A program made the translations under genes and the position numbers. The notes under the pieces were generated by a model. It had not been told where the DNA came from, did not search any database, and saw only the letters and a program-made list of their open reading frames with translations. A stretch of DNA of 42,325 nucleotides from Chloroflexota bacterium. Its GTDB lineage: Bacteria; Chloroflexota; Limnocylindria; Limnocylindrales; CSP1-4. Location of the stretch: assembly GCA_003141955.1 (NCBI GenBank), contig PLOC01000020.1, positions 90,287 through 132,611 on the forward strand. The letters run 5' to 3'. Below are positions 1 through 8,278 of this stretch, piece by piece (the first letter of the stretch is position 1; each line of letters starts with the position of its first letter).

Positions 1-1
1 C

Positions 2-676
2 CAGCCCGACACCGGCGAGGACGCGCTGCAGATCACTGAGACGCTGATCCGCTCCAACGGCGTGGACGCCGTGGTGGTGGACTCTGTCGCCGCGCTCGTG
101 CCCAAGGCCGAGATCGAAGGCGAGATGGGCGACTCGTTCGTGGGCATCCAGGCCCGTCTGATGAGCCAGGCTCTGCGCAAGCTCGCGGGCGTCGTCAGCC
201 GCTCGAACACGAGCCTCATCTTCACCAATCAGCTGCGCGAGAAGATCGGCGTGATGTTCGGCAACCCCGAGGTCACGCCGGGCGGCCGGGCGCTCAAGTT
301 CTACGCCAGCGTTCGCCTGGACATCCGTCGCATCGAGACCATCAAGTCGGGCACGGACTCCGTCGGCAACCGCGTCAAGGTGAAGGTCGTCAAGAACAAG
401 GTCGCTGCGCCGTTCAAGGCGGCGGAGTTCGACATCATGTTCGGCCAGGGTATCTCCAAGGAAGGCGGACTCCTCGACGTCGGCACGGCCATGAGCCTCG
501 TCAGCAAGACCGGGGCCTGGTTCAACTTCGGTGAAACTCGGTTGGGGCAGGGACGCGAGGCGGCCAAAGACTTCCTCAAGGCCAATCCGGACATCGCTGG
601 CGAGGTCGAGAAGCAGATCCGGTCCAAGATGTCCGAGGTCTCGCTGCCGGCGGAGGGCATCGAGGAGGCCGAATAG
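2..676 (+). CDS. recA: Recombinase RecA (C-terminal part, truncated by the window edge)
   Basis: RecA forms ATP-dependent filaments on single-stranded DNA, carries out strand exchange and triggers LexA-type self-cleavage. The reading frame is open from base 2, so the N-terminus with the Walker A loop lies outside. The visible part starts with the core motif [10 protein letters not shown] minus its first residue and continues with the Walker B strand ([14 protein letters not shown]), the L1 region ([17 protein letters not shown]) and the L2 loop ([17 protein letters not shown]). The C-terminus ends in an acidic tail (AEGIEEAE), as in other RecA proteins. recX follows after 6 nt, the usual arrangement. 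Nothing is odd in the visible part. Identification is essentially certain from motif order. Confidence 0.97.
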   Translation, partial: QPDTGEDALQITETLIRSNGVDAVVVDSVAALVPKAEIEGEMGDSFVGIQARLMSQALRKLAGVVSRSNTSLIFTNQLREKIGVMFGNPEVTPGGRALKFYASVRLDIRRIETIKSGTDSVGNRVKVKVVKNKVAAPFKAAEFDIMFGQGISKEGGLLDVGTAMSLVSKTGAWFNFGETRLGQGREAAKDFLKANPDIAGEVEKQIRSKMSEVSLPAEGIEEAE

Positions 677-682
677 CCGGCC

Positions 683-1324
683 ATGCCTCGCACGTCAGGG
701 CAGGACCGCCGGGAGTCGCTCCGCGAGCGTCGTGAGCGACGCGCCCTCATAGACGACCCCGAAATCGTCCTGAACGCCGCGGCGCGGTTCCTCGAGGTTC
801 GATCCCGCTCCGTCCACGAGCTACGGCGCCATCTGGCGCAGGCCGGGTATCGGGCCGACCTGGTCCAGGCGGCCGTGGCCCGACTGACCGAGCTCGGAAT
901 GCTGGACGACGCGACATTCGCCCGCACGTGGGTGGAATCGCGCGACCGAGCCAGGCCGCGAAGCGAGGCAGCGCTGCGGCGTGAGCTGTCCCTCAAGGGG
1001 ATCGACCGCGAGCTCGCGGTCGAGCTTCTCGACGAGAGGCGGGGCAGCCACCTCGGCGCGAGCGGCGCGGGCGGTGCGGCCGAAGGTGGTGGCGGCGATC
1101 CCGGCGAGCCGGGCGACGGCCCCGACATGCTCGCGGCCGGGCGGCTTCTGGCCAAGCGGGGCGGCGCCCTGGCGCGCATCGCCGACGCGCGGGTCCGCCG
1201 GCAGCGGGCGTACGCAATGCTGGCCCGCAACGGCTTCGACCCCGAGGTTTGCCGCGACGCGACGAACCGGTTCTTCGCGGCTGCGCCGGAATCGGCGACT
1301 CATCCCATGGCCGGGGACGACTGA
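683..1324 (+). CDS. recX: RecA regulator RecX
   Basis: RecX binds RecA filaments and limits their extension and ATPase activity. The 213-residue product shows the three-helix RecX repeats: 'AARFLEVRSRSVHELRRHL..GY', 'LTELGMLDDATFARTWVESR' and 'LSLKGIDRELAVELLD', with a last repeat near 'RVRRQRAYAMLARNGFD'. A glycine-rich stretch at about residues 115-145 separates the second and third modules and is not typical of the family; it may be a flexible insert. The ATG at 683 sits 6 nt after the recA stop, which implies co-transcription with recA. The downstream 277 nt before rny hold no gene. Confidence 0.9.
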   Translation: MPRTSGQDRRESLRERRERRALIDDPEIVLNAAARFLEVRSRSVHELRRHLAQAGYRADLVQAAVARLTELGMLDDATFARTWVESRDRARPRSEAALRRELSLKGIDRELAVELLDERRGSHLGASGAGGAAEGGGGDPGEPGDGPDMLAAGRLLAKRGGALARIADARVRRQRAYAMLARNGFDPEVCRDATNRFFAAAPESATHPMAGDD

Positions 1325-1601
1325 CCGCCGGCCGATTGCTGATCGCCCTCGGTACGCCTCCCGGAACGGCGACCTCCGGCGTCGCAGTCGCGCGACCGAA
1401 TTCCTGCGTCCGCCGTAGACTACGCGCGAGACGAACAATGCGCCGTTGGCCCCGTCCAAGCCGCGACGTCAGCTCGAATCATCGACAACGCGGCTTTCAT
1501 CCGATGGTGCTCCGGGAGCGGGCCCAGACCGGATCGGGCCGCCCCAGCCAGTTTCGACGTACCTCCGGCCCCGTCATCGGCCGGACGGGAGGCAAGTAAA
1601 T
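1325..1601 (+). other. Intergenic region between recX and rny
   Basis: This 277-nt gap separates the recA-recX pair from the rny operon. The rny frame stays open upstream to 1446, but the composition there is not protein-like and the membrane segment of RNase Y begins at 1602. A good Shine-Dalgarno sequence (GGGAGG, 1587-1592) precedes the ATG at 1602. A TAGACT hexamer at 1416-1421 could be a -10 box, but I see no convincing -35 partner. No strong terminator hairpin was recognised. Confidence 0.4.
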
Positions 1602-3131
1602 ATGGAACTCGCCCTTGTGGCCACAGCCGCTGTGGCCGCCCTTGCCGTGGGCGTAGTCGTTGGTTTTCTGGCTCGCGGCCAGGTCGCCAACCAGGCCGTG
1701 AAGAGCGCCCAGGACAAAGCCGGACGCATCGTCGCGGAAGCCCGCGCGCAGCAGAAAGAGCTGATTCTCGAAGCCAAGGATGAGAAGCTTCGGCTGGCGC
1801 GCGAGGTCGAGGACGAAGCCCGAGCCAAGCGATCGGAGCTCTCCGGCCTGGAGACCCGTCTGCTCGCCCGCGACGAGCAGCTCGACCTCCGGTCCGACAT
1901 GCTGGAGCAGCGCGACCGCAAGCTGCTCGACCGCGAGCGCGAACTCGAGAACAGCCGTCAAGAGCTCGCCACGGCCCAGCAGGAACACGTGGCGGCCCTC
2001 GAGCGCGTCAGCGGCATGAGCGCCGACGACGCCAAGGCCCAGCTCCTGGAGGCGGTCCGCGAGGAAGCGGAGCACGAAGGAGTGCGCATCGGCAAGGCGA
2101 TCGAGCGGGCAGCCCGCGACGAGGCGGAGGATCGCGCCCGCGAGATCGTCATCACCACGATGCAGCGCATCGCGGCGGACCACACCGCCGAGCACACGGT
2201 CAGCGCCGTCCACCTGCCCAACGACGAGATGAAGGGCCGCATCATCGGCCGTGAGGGTCGCAATATCCGCGCCCTCGAGCAGGCCACGGGCGTCGACCTG
2301 ATCATCGACGATACGCCCGAGACCGTCGTGATCAGCGCCTTCGACCCGGTCCGCCGCGAGGTCGCCCGCCTGGCCCTGACCAAGCTCATGGCCGACGGCC
2401 GCATCCATCCCGGACGCATCGAGGAGGTCGTCGCAAAAGCTCGTGCGGAGGTCGACCTCGTGATGCGCCAGGCCGGCGAGCAGGCCATCTACGACGCCGG
2501 CATTCCCGCCCTGCCATCGGAGATCGTGAAGCTCCTGGGTCGGCTCAAGTACCGCACGAGCTACGGCCAGAACGTTCTCGTCCACTCCGTCGAAACCAGC
2601 CGCCTCGCGGCCATGATCGCCTCGGAACTGGGCCTGGATGTGCAGGCGGCCAAGGTGGGCGGTCTGCTCCACGACATGGGCAAGGCAGTCGACCACGAGG
2701 TCGAGGGGCCGCACGCCCAGATCGGCGCCCAGATCGCGCAGCGCCACAACCTCTCGCCGAAGGTCGTGAACGCCATCGCCGCACACCACCAGGAAGTCGA
2801 GTACGAGTCCATGGAGGCGCCCGTCGTCCAGGTCGCGGATGCCATCAGCGCTTCCCGACCGGGTGCGCGCGGCGAGTCGATGGAGACCTACGTCCGGCGT
2901 CTCGAGGACCTGCAGGCGATCGCCGAGAGCTTCGAGGGAGTGGAGAAGAGCTTCGCGGTTCAGGCCGGTCGCGAGGTTCGCATCCTGGTGCGGCCGGAAC
3001 AGATCGACGACGTGACTGCCACTCGCCTGGCCCGCGACGTGGTCAAGAAGATCGAGGCCAGCCTCACCTACCCGGGCCAGATCAAGGTGACGGTCATCCG
3101 CGAGACGCGGGCCGTCGAATACGCCAAGTAG
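1602..3131 (+). CDS. rny: Ribonuclease Y
   Basis: RNase Y is a membrane-anchored endoribonuclease that initiates mRNA decay. The product is 509 residues, normal for the family. Residues 2-25 form one hydrophobic N-terminal anchor ([19 protein letters not shown]), about 30-180 a long charged coiled coil, about 203-265 a KH RNA-binding domain with GRIIGREG (212-219), and about 325-420 the catalytic HD domain with H328 and the HD pair H357-D358 (LLHDMG). The start at 1602 is chosen because it follows a GGGAGG ribosome-binding site and places the anchor at the N-terminus; earlier in-frame codons encode low-complexity sequence. ymdB follows after 5 nt, a pairing common in Firmicutes and Chloroflexi. 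Confidence 0.96.
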   Translation: MELALVATAAVAALAVGVVVGFLARGQVANQAVKSAQDKAGRIVAEARAQQKELILEAKDEKLRLAREVEDEARAKRSELSGLETRLLARDEQLDLRSDMLEQRDRKLLDRERELENSRQELATAQQEHVAALERVSGMSADDAKAQLLEAVREEAEHEGVRIGKAIERAARDEAEDRAREIVITTMQRIAADHTAEHTVSAVHLPNDEMKGRIIGREGRNIRALEQATGVDLIIDDTPETVVISAFDPVRREVARLALTKLMADGRIHPGRIEEVVAKARAEVDLVMRQAGEQAIYDAGIPALPSEIVKLLGRLKYRTSYGQNVLVHSVETSRLAAMIASELGLDVQAAKVGGLLHDMGKAVDHEVEGPHAQIGAQIAQRHNLSPKVVNAIAAHHQEVEYESMEAPVVQVADAISASRPGARGESMETYVRRLEDLQAIAESFEGVEKSFAVQAGREVRILVRPEQIDDVTATRLARDVVKKIEASLTYPGQIKVTVIRETRAVEYAK

Positions 3132-3136
3132 CCGCC

Positions 3137-3976
3137 GTGTCCGCTCCCGCCGGGCCGCCCCTCACGCCCGCAGGCCGGCGCGCCTGCCGCATCCTCATGA
3201 TCGGCGACCTGATAGGGCGGCCCGGCAGGCTGGCCGTTGAGGCGCTACTGCCGGGGCTTCGTCGCGAGCGAGACATCGCCCTGGTCACCGCCAACGGCGA
3301 GAACGTGGCCGGCGGAATGGGACTGACCGTGTCCACCGCCGAAGGCATGTTCAAGTCCGGGATAGACGTCATCACTTCGGGCAACCACATCTGGGACAAG
3401 CGCGAGATGTACCAGGAGCTCGAACACGACGAGCGGATCCTTCGCCCGCACAACTACGGCACCGACGGCGTGCCGGGGCGAGGCTGGGGCATCTTCCACG
3501 CCGCCGACGGCACGGACGTGGCCGTGCTGAACTTCCAAGGCCGGACGTACATGACGCCGATCGAGAACCCATTCACCGACTTCGACCGCCTCATCGACGA
3601 GGCCTCCGAGCCGTTGCCGCCGGTTCGCGTCGTGGACTTCCACTGCGAGCTGACCAGCGAGAAGAACGCCTTTGGGATCTACCTCGACGGTCGAGCCAGC
3701 GCGGTCGTCGGGACGCACACCCACGTCGCCACGGCCGACGAGCGGATCATGCCGAAGGGCACGGCCTACCAGTCAGACCTGGGCATGTGCGGGCCCGTGC
3801 ACAGCGTCATCGGCTTCGACCCGGCCACGGTCATCCCGCGCTTTCTCAACGGCCTGCCAACGCGGTTCGAGGTGGGCACCGGCCCCGTCGTCTTCAACGC
3901 CTGCCAGATCGACGTCGATCCCGACACGGGTCGGGCCCTGGCGATCGAGCGGGTCCAGCGCGTCGTCGAGATCTAG
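3137..3976 (+). CDS. YmdB-family metallophosphoesterase (TIGR00282)
   Basis: YmdB-type proteins are binuclear-metal phosphodiesterases that act on 2',3'-cyclic nucleotides in Bacillus. The 279-residue product carries the family's metal ligands in order: IGDLIGRPG, NGENVAGG, GNHIWDK, DFHCELTSEK and the C-terminal VGTHTHVATAD. It ends with the conserved FEVGTGPVVFNACQ region. Translation starts at GTG 3137, 5 nt after the rny stop; an in-frame ATG inside LMIGD is too late because it would remove the first strand. The position directly behind rny, and before a PHP phosphoesterase, suggests a role linked to RNA turnover. Substrate is inferred from the family only. Confidence 0.88.
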   Translation: MSAPAGPPLTPAGRRACRILMIGDLIGRPGRLAVEALLPGLRRERDIALVTANGENVAGGMGLTVSTAEGMFKSGIDVITSGNHIWDKREMYQELEHDERILRPHNYGTDGVPGRGWGIFHAADGTDVAVLNFQGRTYMTPIENPFTDFDRLIDEASEPLPPVRVVDFHCELTSEKNAFGIYLDGRASAVVGTHTHVATADERIMPKGTAYQSDLGMCGPVHSVIGFDPATVIPRFLNGLPTRFEVGTGPVVFNACQIDVDPDTGRALAIERVQRVVEI

Positions 3977-3977
3977 C

Positions 3978-5102
3978 GTGTCCGACGGCGGGCGCTCGGA
4001 TGCCTCCCAGGATCGGCGGCGCCGGGACGCGCTTCTCCGGCGGGCAGCCCAGGCGAGCGGGAACGCTCATGCAGGCACCGGTTCGCAGGACGGCGCTGCA
4101 CGCGCCGCCAGACCGGCCGATCCGCTGAAGGGCGACGCCGGCTCGTACCGGTACCGCAGCACCGGCTACCGGGACACTCAGGGCGACCGGGTGGTACCGC
4201 CCCATCCATCGCGCGTGGACCTGCACACGCACAGCTCCCGCTCCGACGGCGTTCTAGAGCCGCTCGAGCTGGTCGGCGCCGCGGCTGCGTCCGGCGTGCA
4301 GGTTCTAGCGCTCTCCGACCACGATACGCTGGCCGGGGTCCGCGAACTCATGGCCCCCGGCAAGCCGCCCCTGCCGCTCGAGCTGCTGCCGGCGGTGGAG
4401 ATCAACAGCGTCGCCATGGGCATCCCGCAGCTCTGGGAAGGCGAGCTTCACATCCTCGGCCTGGGCGTGGACCTCAACGACGACTTCTTCGAAGGCACGC
4501 TCGAACGCCAGCGCGGCTTTCGCCTGACGCGGTTCAATCGGATCGTCGACCGGCTCGGACAGCTCGGCTACCCGCTGGACGACCAGATCGACAAGCTGCT
4601 GGCCGGCCGGGGCGCCGCGCCCGGCGCCGCGCTCGGCAGACTCCAGATCGCCCGCTGCCTCGTGGCGGCGCGGTACGCCTCCAGCGTCGACGACGCGATG
4701 CAGCGCCTCCTCGGGCGCGGCAAGCCGGCGTACGTGCCCCGGCAGGGCCTGGGGCCGGACGAGGCCATCTCGGCCATCAGGGCCGCCGGCGGCCTGCCGT
4801 CACTGGCTCACTTCGCCAACGCATACGAACGTCGCCAGCTGGTCGAGGACCTGACGAAGGTCGGGCTCGGCGGGCTGGAGGTCCACTACCGCCACTTCGA
4901 CGCCGACACGATTGCCGCCCTCGCCGATGTGGCCCGGGAGCTGCGCCTGGTGCCGACGGGCGGGAGCGACTATCACGGCGACGGAGAGACGTATGCTGAG
5001 GCGCACGCCGCTCTTTACGTACCCGACGAGGACGCCACGAACCTGTTCGCGCTGCTCGGCCGCCGCCGTTTGACGATCCGCACCGAGGCCTCGCCTTCAT
5101 GA
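3978..5102 (+). CDS. PHP-domain phosphoesterase (TrpH/YciV-like)
   Basis: The product is about 374 residues. After a poorly conserved, charged N-terminal 75 residues it shows the PHP metal-binding signature: VDLHTHSSRSDG, ALSDHDT, LLPAVEINS, LAHFAN and GGSDYHGD. This places it with the TrpH/YciV proteins, several of which are 5'-3' exoribonucleases or 3',5'-nucleotide phosphatases; the exact substrate cannot be read here. The frame is open into ymdB, but GTG 3978 lies 1 nt after the ymdB stop and avoids a 300-nt overlap, so I chose it; a later start nearer VDLHTH is possible. The stop overlaps the miaB ATG (ATGA), indicating coupled translation. Confidence 0.82.
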   Translation: MSDGGRSDASQDRRRRDALLRRAAQASGNAHAGTGSQDGAARAARPADPLKGDAGSYRYRSTGYRDTQGDRVVPPHPSRVDLHTHSSRSDGVLEPLELVGAAAASGVQVLALSDHDTLAGVRELMAPGKPPLPLELLPAVEINSVAMGIPQLWEGELHILGLGVDLNDDFFEGTLERQRGFRLTRFNRIVDRLGQLGYPLDDQIDKLLAGRGAAPGAALGRLQIARCLVAARYASSVDDAMQRLLGRGKPAYVPRQGLGPDEAISAIRAAGGLPSLAHFANAYERRQLVEDLTKVGLGGLEVHYRHFDADTIAALADVARELRLVPTGGSDYHGDGETYAEAHAALYVPDEDATNLFALLGRRRLTIRTEASPS

Positions 5103-6799
5103 CCATGCGGCCGGAGGGGGCTCTCGCGCCGCTGCCGGCCCGTCGGGTCGAGATGAGGCGCCGCGCCGCGGCCCCGGCCGTCGATCCGGCCGTCGCCGAG
5201 TTCCGGCCCGGCGCCCACGAGATGCCCGGCTTCTTCGTCTGGACGCTCGGCTGCCAGATGAACCTGAGCGACTCCGAGGAGATGGCCGGTCAGCTGCTCG
5301 CCGTCGGGTGCGGCCGAGCACCCTCGATGGAGCTGGCCGACCTGATCGTCATCAACACCTGCGCCGTCCGCGAGCACGCCGAGGCGAAGGTCATCGGCCG
5401 CCAAGGCCAGCTCGCCGAGCTCAAGAGAGCTAAGCCCGGCCTCCGAGTCGTGCTGACGGGCTGTGGCGTCCGCGAGTCCGAGAGGACCAGCCTGGCTCGA
5501 CGTTTCCCAGCCGTCGACATGTTCCTGCGGCCCGACGAGGAACCCGAGCTGGCGCTGCGGCTTGGGCTGGTCTCCGCGCAGGCTCCCGTCGGACTGCAGA
5601 CGGCGGCGACAGCGGCTACGACCGTTGTCTCCGGCCGGCCTGTTAGCGCGGCGGACCATCTGGCGCCCAACCGCGCCACGGCCCTGGCCGAAGGTCGCGT
5701 TGCCCGCTCCTCGACCATCTCCGCCTGGCTGCCGATCGTCTACGGCTGCGACAAGACCTGCACCTACTGCATCGTCCCGTTCTCGCGCGGGCCGGAGCGC
5801 AGCCGCCCATTCGACGACATCGTGGCCGAGGCGCGGGCCATCGCGGCCGCCGGGTTCGCGGAGCTGACGTTGCTCGGCCAGAACGTGAACAGTTACGGCC
5901 ACGATCTGCTCGCCAAGGAACGGTTCGGACACATCTACACCGAACGAGCGAGCGGCCGTAAGCTCGATCTACGGGGCCGCCCCGATCTGGCCGAGCTGCT
6001 GCGCTCTATCGACTCGATCGCAGGCCCCGAAGGCCGCCCGGCCATTCCGCGCCTGCGCTTCATCACATCGCACCCCTGGGATCTCTCGGACCGACTGATC
6101 GACGCAATGGCCGAATGCCCGAGCGTCTGCGAGCACCTGCACCTGCCGATCCAATCGGGCGACGACGTGCTGCTGCAACGGATGGGGCGCCAGTACACGG
6201 TCGACCACTACCGCGAGCGACTGGCTCGAATCCGCGAGGCCGTGCCGGGCATCGCCGTCTCCACAGACGTCATCGTCGGGTTCTGCGGCGAGACCGAGAC
6301 GCAGTTCGACGCCACGCTGGCGGTCCTCGAGGAGCTGCGGTTCGACACCGTCTTCGCCGCCGCCTACTCGCCCCGCCCCGGAACGCCGGCATTGCGCATG
6401 GCCGACGACGTGCCCGCGGCGGTGAAGCGGCGGCGCCTCAACGCGCTGCTGGCCCGCCAGGAGGCGATCGGCCTGGAGCGCAACCGCGAGTGGCTCGGAC
6501 GCGACGTCGAGGTGCTGGTCGAGCGGATCACGCCGCGGAAGCGCCAGGCCGCCGATGAAGACGCGCCTCCGGATGACGCCTCGCTCCGGGTGCCGAGCCT
6601 CTACGGCGCCGCAGGGGAGGGGAGCGTCGCCCTGGCTGGACGCACCCGGCACAACAAGCTCGTGCACCTCTCCGGCGATCCGGTGCTGGTCGGTCGCGCG
6701 GTGACCGTGCGGATCGAATTCGCGGGGCCCTTCGCGCTGCGCGGGCGCATCGCGCCCGGACGCGCCGTGCCCGGGCGCGTCGCCGCCCCGACCTCCTAA
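5099..6799 (+). CDS. miaB: tRNA-2-methylthio-N6-dimethylallyladenosine synthase MiaB
   Basis: MiaB is a radical-SAM methylthiotransferase that converts i6A37 of tRNAs to ms2i6A37. The product has 566 residues, longer than usual because of about 40 extra N-terminal residues and two internal loops. The UPF0004 domain carries three auxiliary-cluster cysteines (C52 in LGCQMN, C88 in NTCAVRE, C122 in LTGC). The radical-SAM CxxxCxxC is C217, C221, C224 (YGCDKTCTYCIVPFSRG). A C-terminal TRAM domain includes TRHNKLVHL. An insertion at about residues 275-300 within the SAM barrel (around FGHIYTERASGRKLD) is less common. ATG 5099 is favoured by the ATGA overlap with the PHP gene. miaA follows directly. 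Confidence 0.95.
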   Translation: MTMRPEGALAPLPARRVEMRRRAAAPAVDPAVAEFRPGAHEMPGFFVWTLGCQMNLSDSEEMAGQLLAVGCGRAPSMELADLIVINTCAVREHAEAKVIGRQGQLAELKRAKPGLRVVLTGCGVRESERTSLARRFPAVDMFLRPDEEPELALRLGLVSAQAPVGLQTAATAATTVVSGRPVSAADHLAPNRATALAEGRVARSSTISAWLPIVYGCDKTCTYCIVPFSRGPERSRPFDDIVAEARAIAAAGFAELTLLGQNVNSYGHDLLAKERFGHIYTERASGRKLDLRGRPDLAELLRSIDSIAGPEGRPAIPRLRFITSHPWDLSDRLIDAMAECPSVCEHLHLPIQSGDDVLLQRMGRQYTVDHYRERLARIREAVPGIAVSTDVIVGFCGETETQFDATLAVLEELRFDTVFAAAYSPRPGTPALRMADDVPAAVKRRRLNALLARQEAIGLERNREWLGRDVEVLVERITPRKRQAADEDAPPDDASLRVPSLYGAAGEGSVALAGRTRHNKLVHLSGDPVLVGRAVTVRIEFAGPFALRGRIAPGRAVPGRVAAPTS

Positions 6800-7741
6800 G
6801 TGGCCGCGCCCGCCGGCCTCCCGCCCCTCGTCGTCCTGGCCGGAACGACCGCCAGCGGCAAGACCGCCCTCTCGCTGGCCCTCGCCGAGGAGCTGCGAGC
6901 GCGGGGCGTGGCGGTCGAAATCGTCTCCGCCGATTCGCGCCAGGTGTACCGCGGCATGGACATCGGCACCGCCAAGGCAACCGTGCAGGAACGCGCCCGG
7001 GTCCCGCATCACGGCCTCGACCTCGTGGATCCGGATCAGCCGTTCAGCGTCGCCGACTACTGGGCCTGTGCCGGCGCGGCGCTGGCTGGCATCGCCGGGC
7101 GTGGCGCCGTCGCGCTGCTGGTCGGCGGCACGGGTTTCTATCTCCGTTCCGTGGCCCGCGGCCTCGCCGTCGACGACCTGCCATGGGACCCCGACGTGCG
7201 CGCGTCGGTGGAGGCGCGGCTCGCGACTGAGGGATTGGCAGCGCTCGTGGGCGAGCTGCGGGAGCTGGCTCCGACGCGCGCCGCTGCCGTCGATCTCCGC
7301 AATCCGCGCCGCGTGGTCAGGGCCGTGGAGATCGCCCGCCTCCGGGGAGACGCGCCACTCCCGGAGCCTCGCGGCTACGGGCGGCCCGTTCTGTGGCTGG
7401 GCGTCCAGGTCGAGCCGCCGGTCCTTCGCGAGCGCATCCATGCACGCGCCCGCGCCCAGTTCGACGCCGGCCTCGTCGAGGAGACGCGCGCCCTGGTCGC
7501 CCGTTTCCCGGCAACCCTCCCCAGCTTCTCGGGGATCGGCTACGCCGAGAGTCTGGCCCTGATCGAAGGCCGCCTCACCCGCGACCATGCAATCGCGCAG
7601 GACGCCCGCCGCAACATCGCCTTCGCCCGCCACCAGGCCACGTGGTTCCGGCGCGAGCCGGACATCCGCTGGCTCGACGCCACGCGCGAACTGCCGCTGG
7701 AAGAGGCTCTATCCGCGACCCAGCGTTATCTCGCCGTCTGA
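6800..7741 (+). CDS. miaA: tRNA dimethylallyltransferase MiaA
   Basis: MiaA transfers a dimethylallyl group to adenosine 37 of tRNAs that read UNN codons, producing the substrate of MiaB. The 313-residue protein has the P-loop AGTTASGKT (about 14-22), the SADSRQVYRGMDIGTAK motif, a GGTGFYLRS motif and the conserved basic C-terminal segment (FARHQATWFRR). Translation begins at GTG 6800, immediately after the miaB stop with no gap, so the two consecutive enzymes of the pathway are translated together. It ends 7 nt from the convergent small gene at 7749-8111. Confidence 0.95.
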   Translation: MAAPAGLPPLVVLAGTTASGKTALSLALAEELRARGVAVEIVSADSRQVYRGMDIGTAKATVQERARVPHHGLDLVDPDQPFSVADYWACAGAALAGIAGRGAVALLVGGTGFYLRSVARGLAVDDLPWDPDVRASVEARLATEGLAALVGELRELAPTRAAAVDLRNPRRVVRAVEIARLRGDAPLPEPRGYGRPVLWLGVQVEPPVLRERIHARARAQFDAGLVEETRALVARFPATLPSFSGIGYAESLALIEGRLTRDHAIAQDARRNIAFARHQATWFRREPDIRWLDATRELPLEEALSATQRYLAV

Positions 7742-7748
7742 CGCGCGA

Positions 7749-8111
7749 CTACGCGATGGGCGGCTGGCCGAGCTGGGCGAGCAGGTTGTTGACGGCGCCG
7801 CGGGCGATCGAACGCGGCAGGACACCCTTCACGCCGCCCGACTCGATGCCCATGTCGCTCGGGATCAGGAAGACGGCGCAGATGCGCGCTACGAGGTTGG
7901 CGTGGATGCAGGCTTCCAGATGAACCGCCGGCCCGGACTGGCGGACGGTGAGCGGCATGGCGCCGGTGAGGAACCCGTTCCCGCGCTGGTAGCTGCGGGT
8001 GCCGTCCGGCGAGACACCGCGGAAGCCGTAGTGATTGGACTGCGCCCACGCGTCCACGAGGGGTCCGATGTCGAAGCCCACCTGGAAGTCGCGCACAGTC
8101 CTGGCCGCCAT
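7749..8111 (-). CDS. Conserved-looking hypothetical protein, 120 aa
   Basis: I do not recognise this family. The 120-residue product starts MAARTVRDFQ and contains FDIGPLVDAWAQSNHYGFR and LIPSDMGIESGGVKGVLPR. It lacks a signal peptide, membrane helix or known catalytic motif. It is supported as a real gene by a strong ribosome-binding site (AAGGAGGAG about 8 nt before the ATG at 8111), protein-like composition and its fit between the convergent miaA and the divergent hflX. The text contains alternating hydrophobic stretches (ARICAVFLIP) consistent with a small globular domain. Function unknown. Confidence 0.65.
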   Translation of the reverse strand: MAARTVRDFQVGFDIGPLVDAWAQSNHYGFRGVSPDGTRSYQRGNGFLTGAMPLTVRQSGPAVHLEACIHANLVARICAVFLIPSDMGIESGGVKGVLPRSIARGAVNNLLAQLGQPPIA

Positions 8112-8264
8112 CTGCTCTTCTCCTCCTTGTGCCGATCGCCCGAGGGATGTGACGAACCTCGGTGCCGGGGGACCCAGCCGGCCGGAGGAGTATAGGCCCG
8201 CGGCAGGTGGGCCAGCCGCTCGGGCCCGCCGGTGCCGCCGACCCGTCGCCGTCGGCCATTCGGC

Positions 8265-8270
8265 TATCCT
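8265..8270 (+). promoter_or_regulatory. Putative -10 box of hflX (near-leaderless)
   Basis: TATCCT ends 8 nt before the hflX ATG at 8279, which would put the transcription start at or within a few bases of the start codon. No good -35 is visible at 16-18 nt upstream, and no Shine-Dalgarno sequence precedes the ATG. It matches the arrangement seen before other genes in this window. Confidence 0.4.
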
Positions 8271-8278
8271 GCCCACTG

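Noticed and set aside
1497-2789. Long open frame on the minus strand across rny
   Set aside because: It is antisense to a gene with full RNase Y domains. GC-rich codon bias on the plus strand leaves the opposite frame open; the translation has no recognisable motif.
3672-3977. Upstream extension of the PHP gene inside ymdB
   Set aside because: It would overlap ymdB by 300 nt in another frame; GTG 3978, 1 nt after the ymdB stop, is the simpler start.
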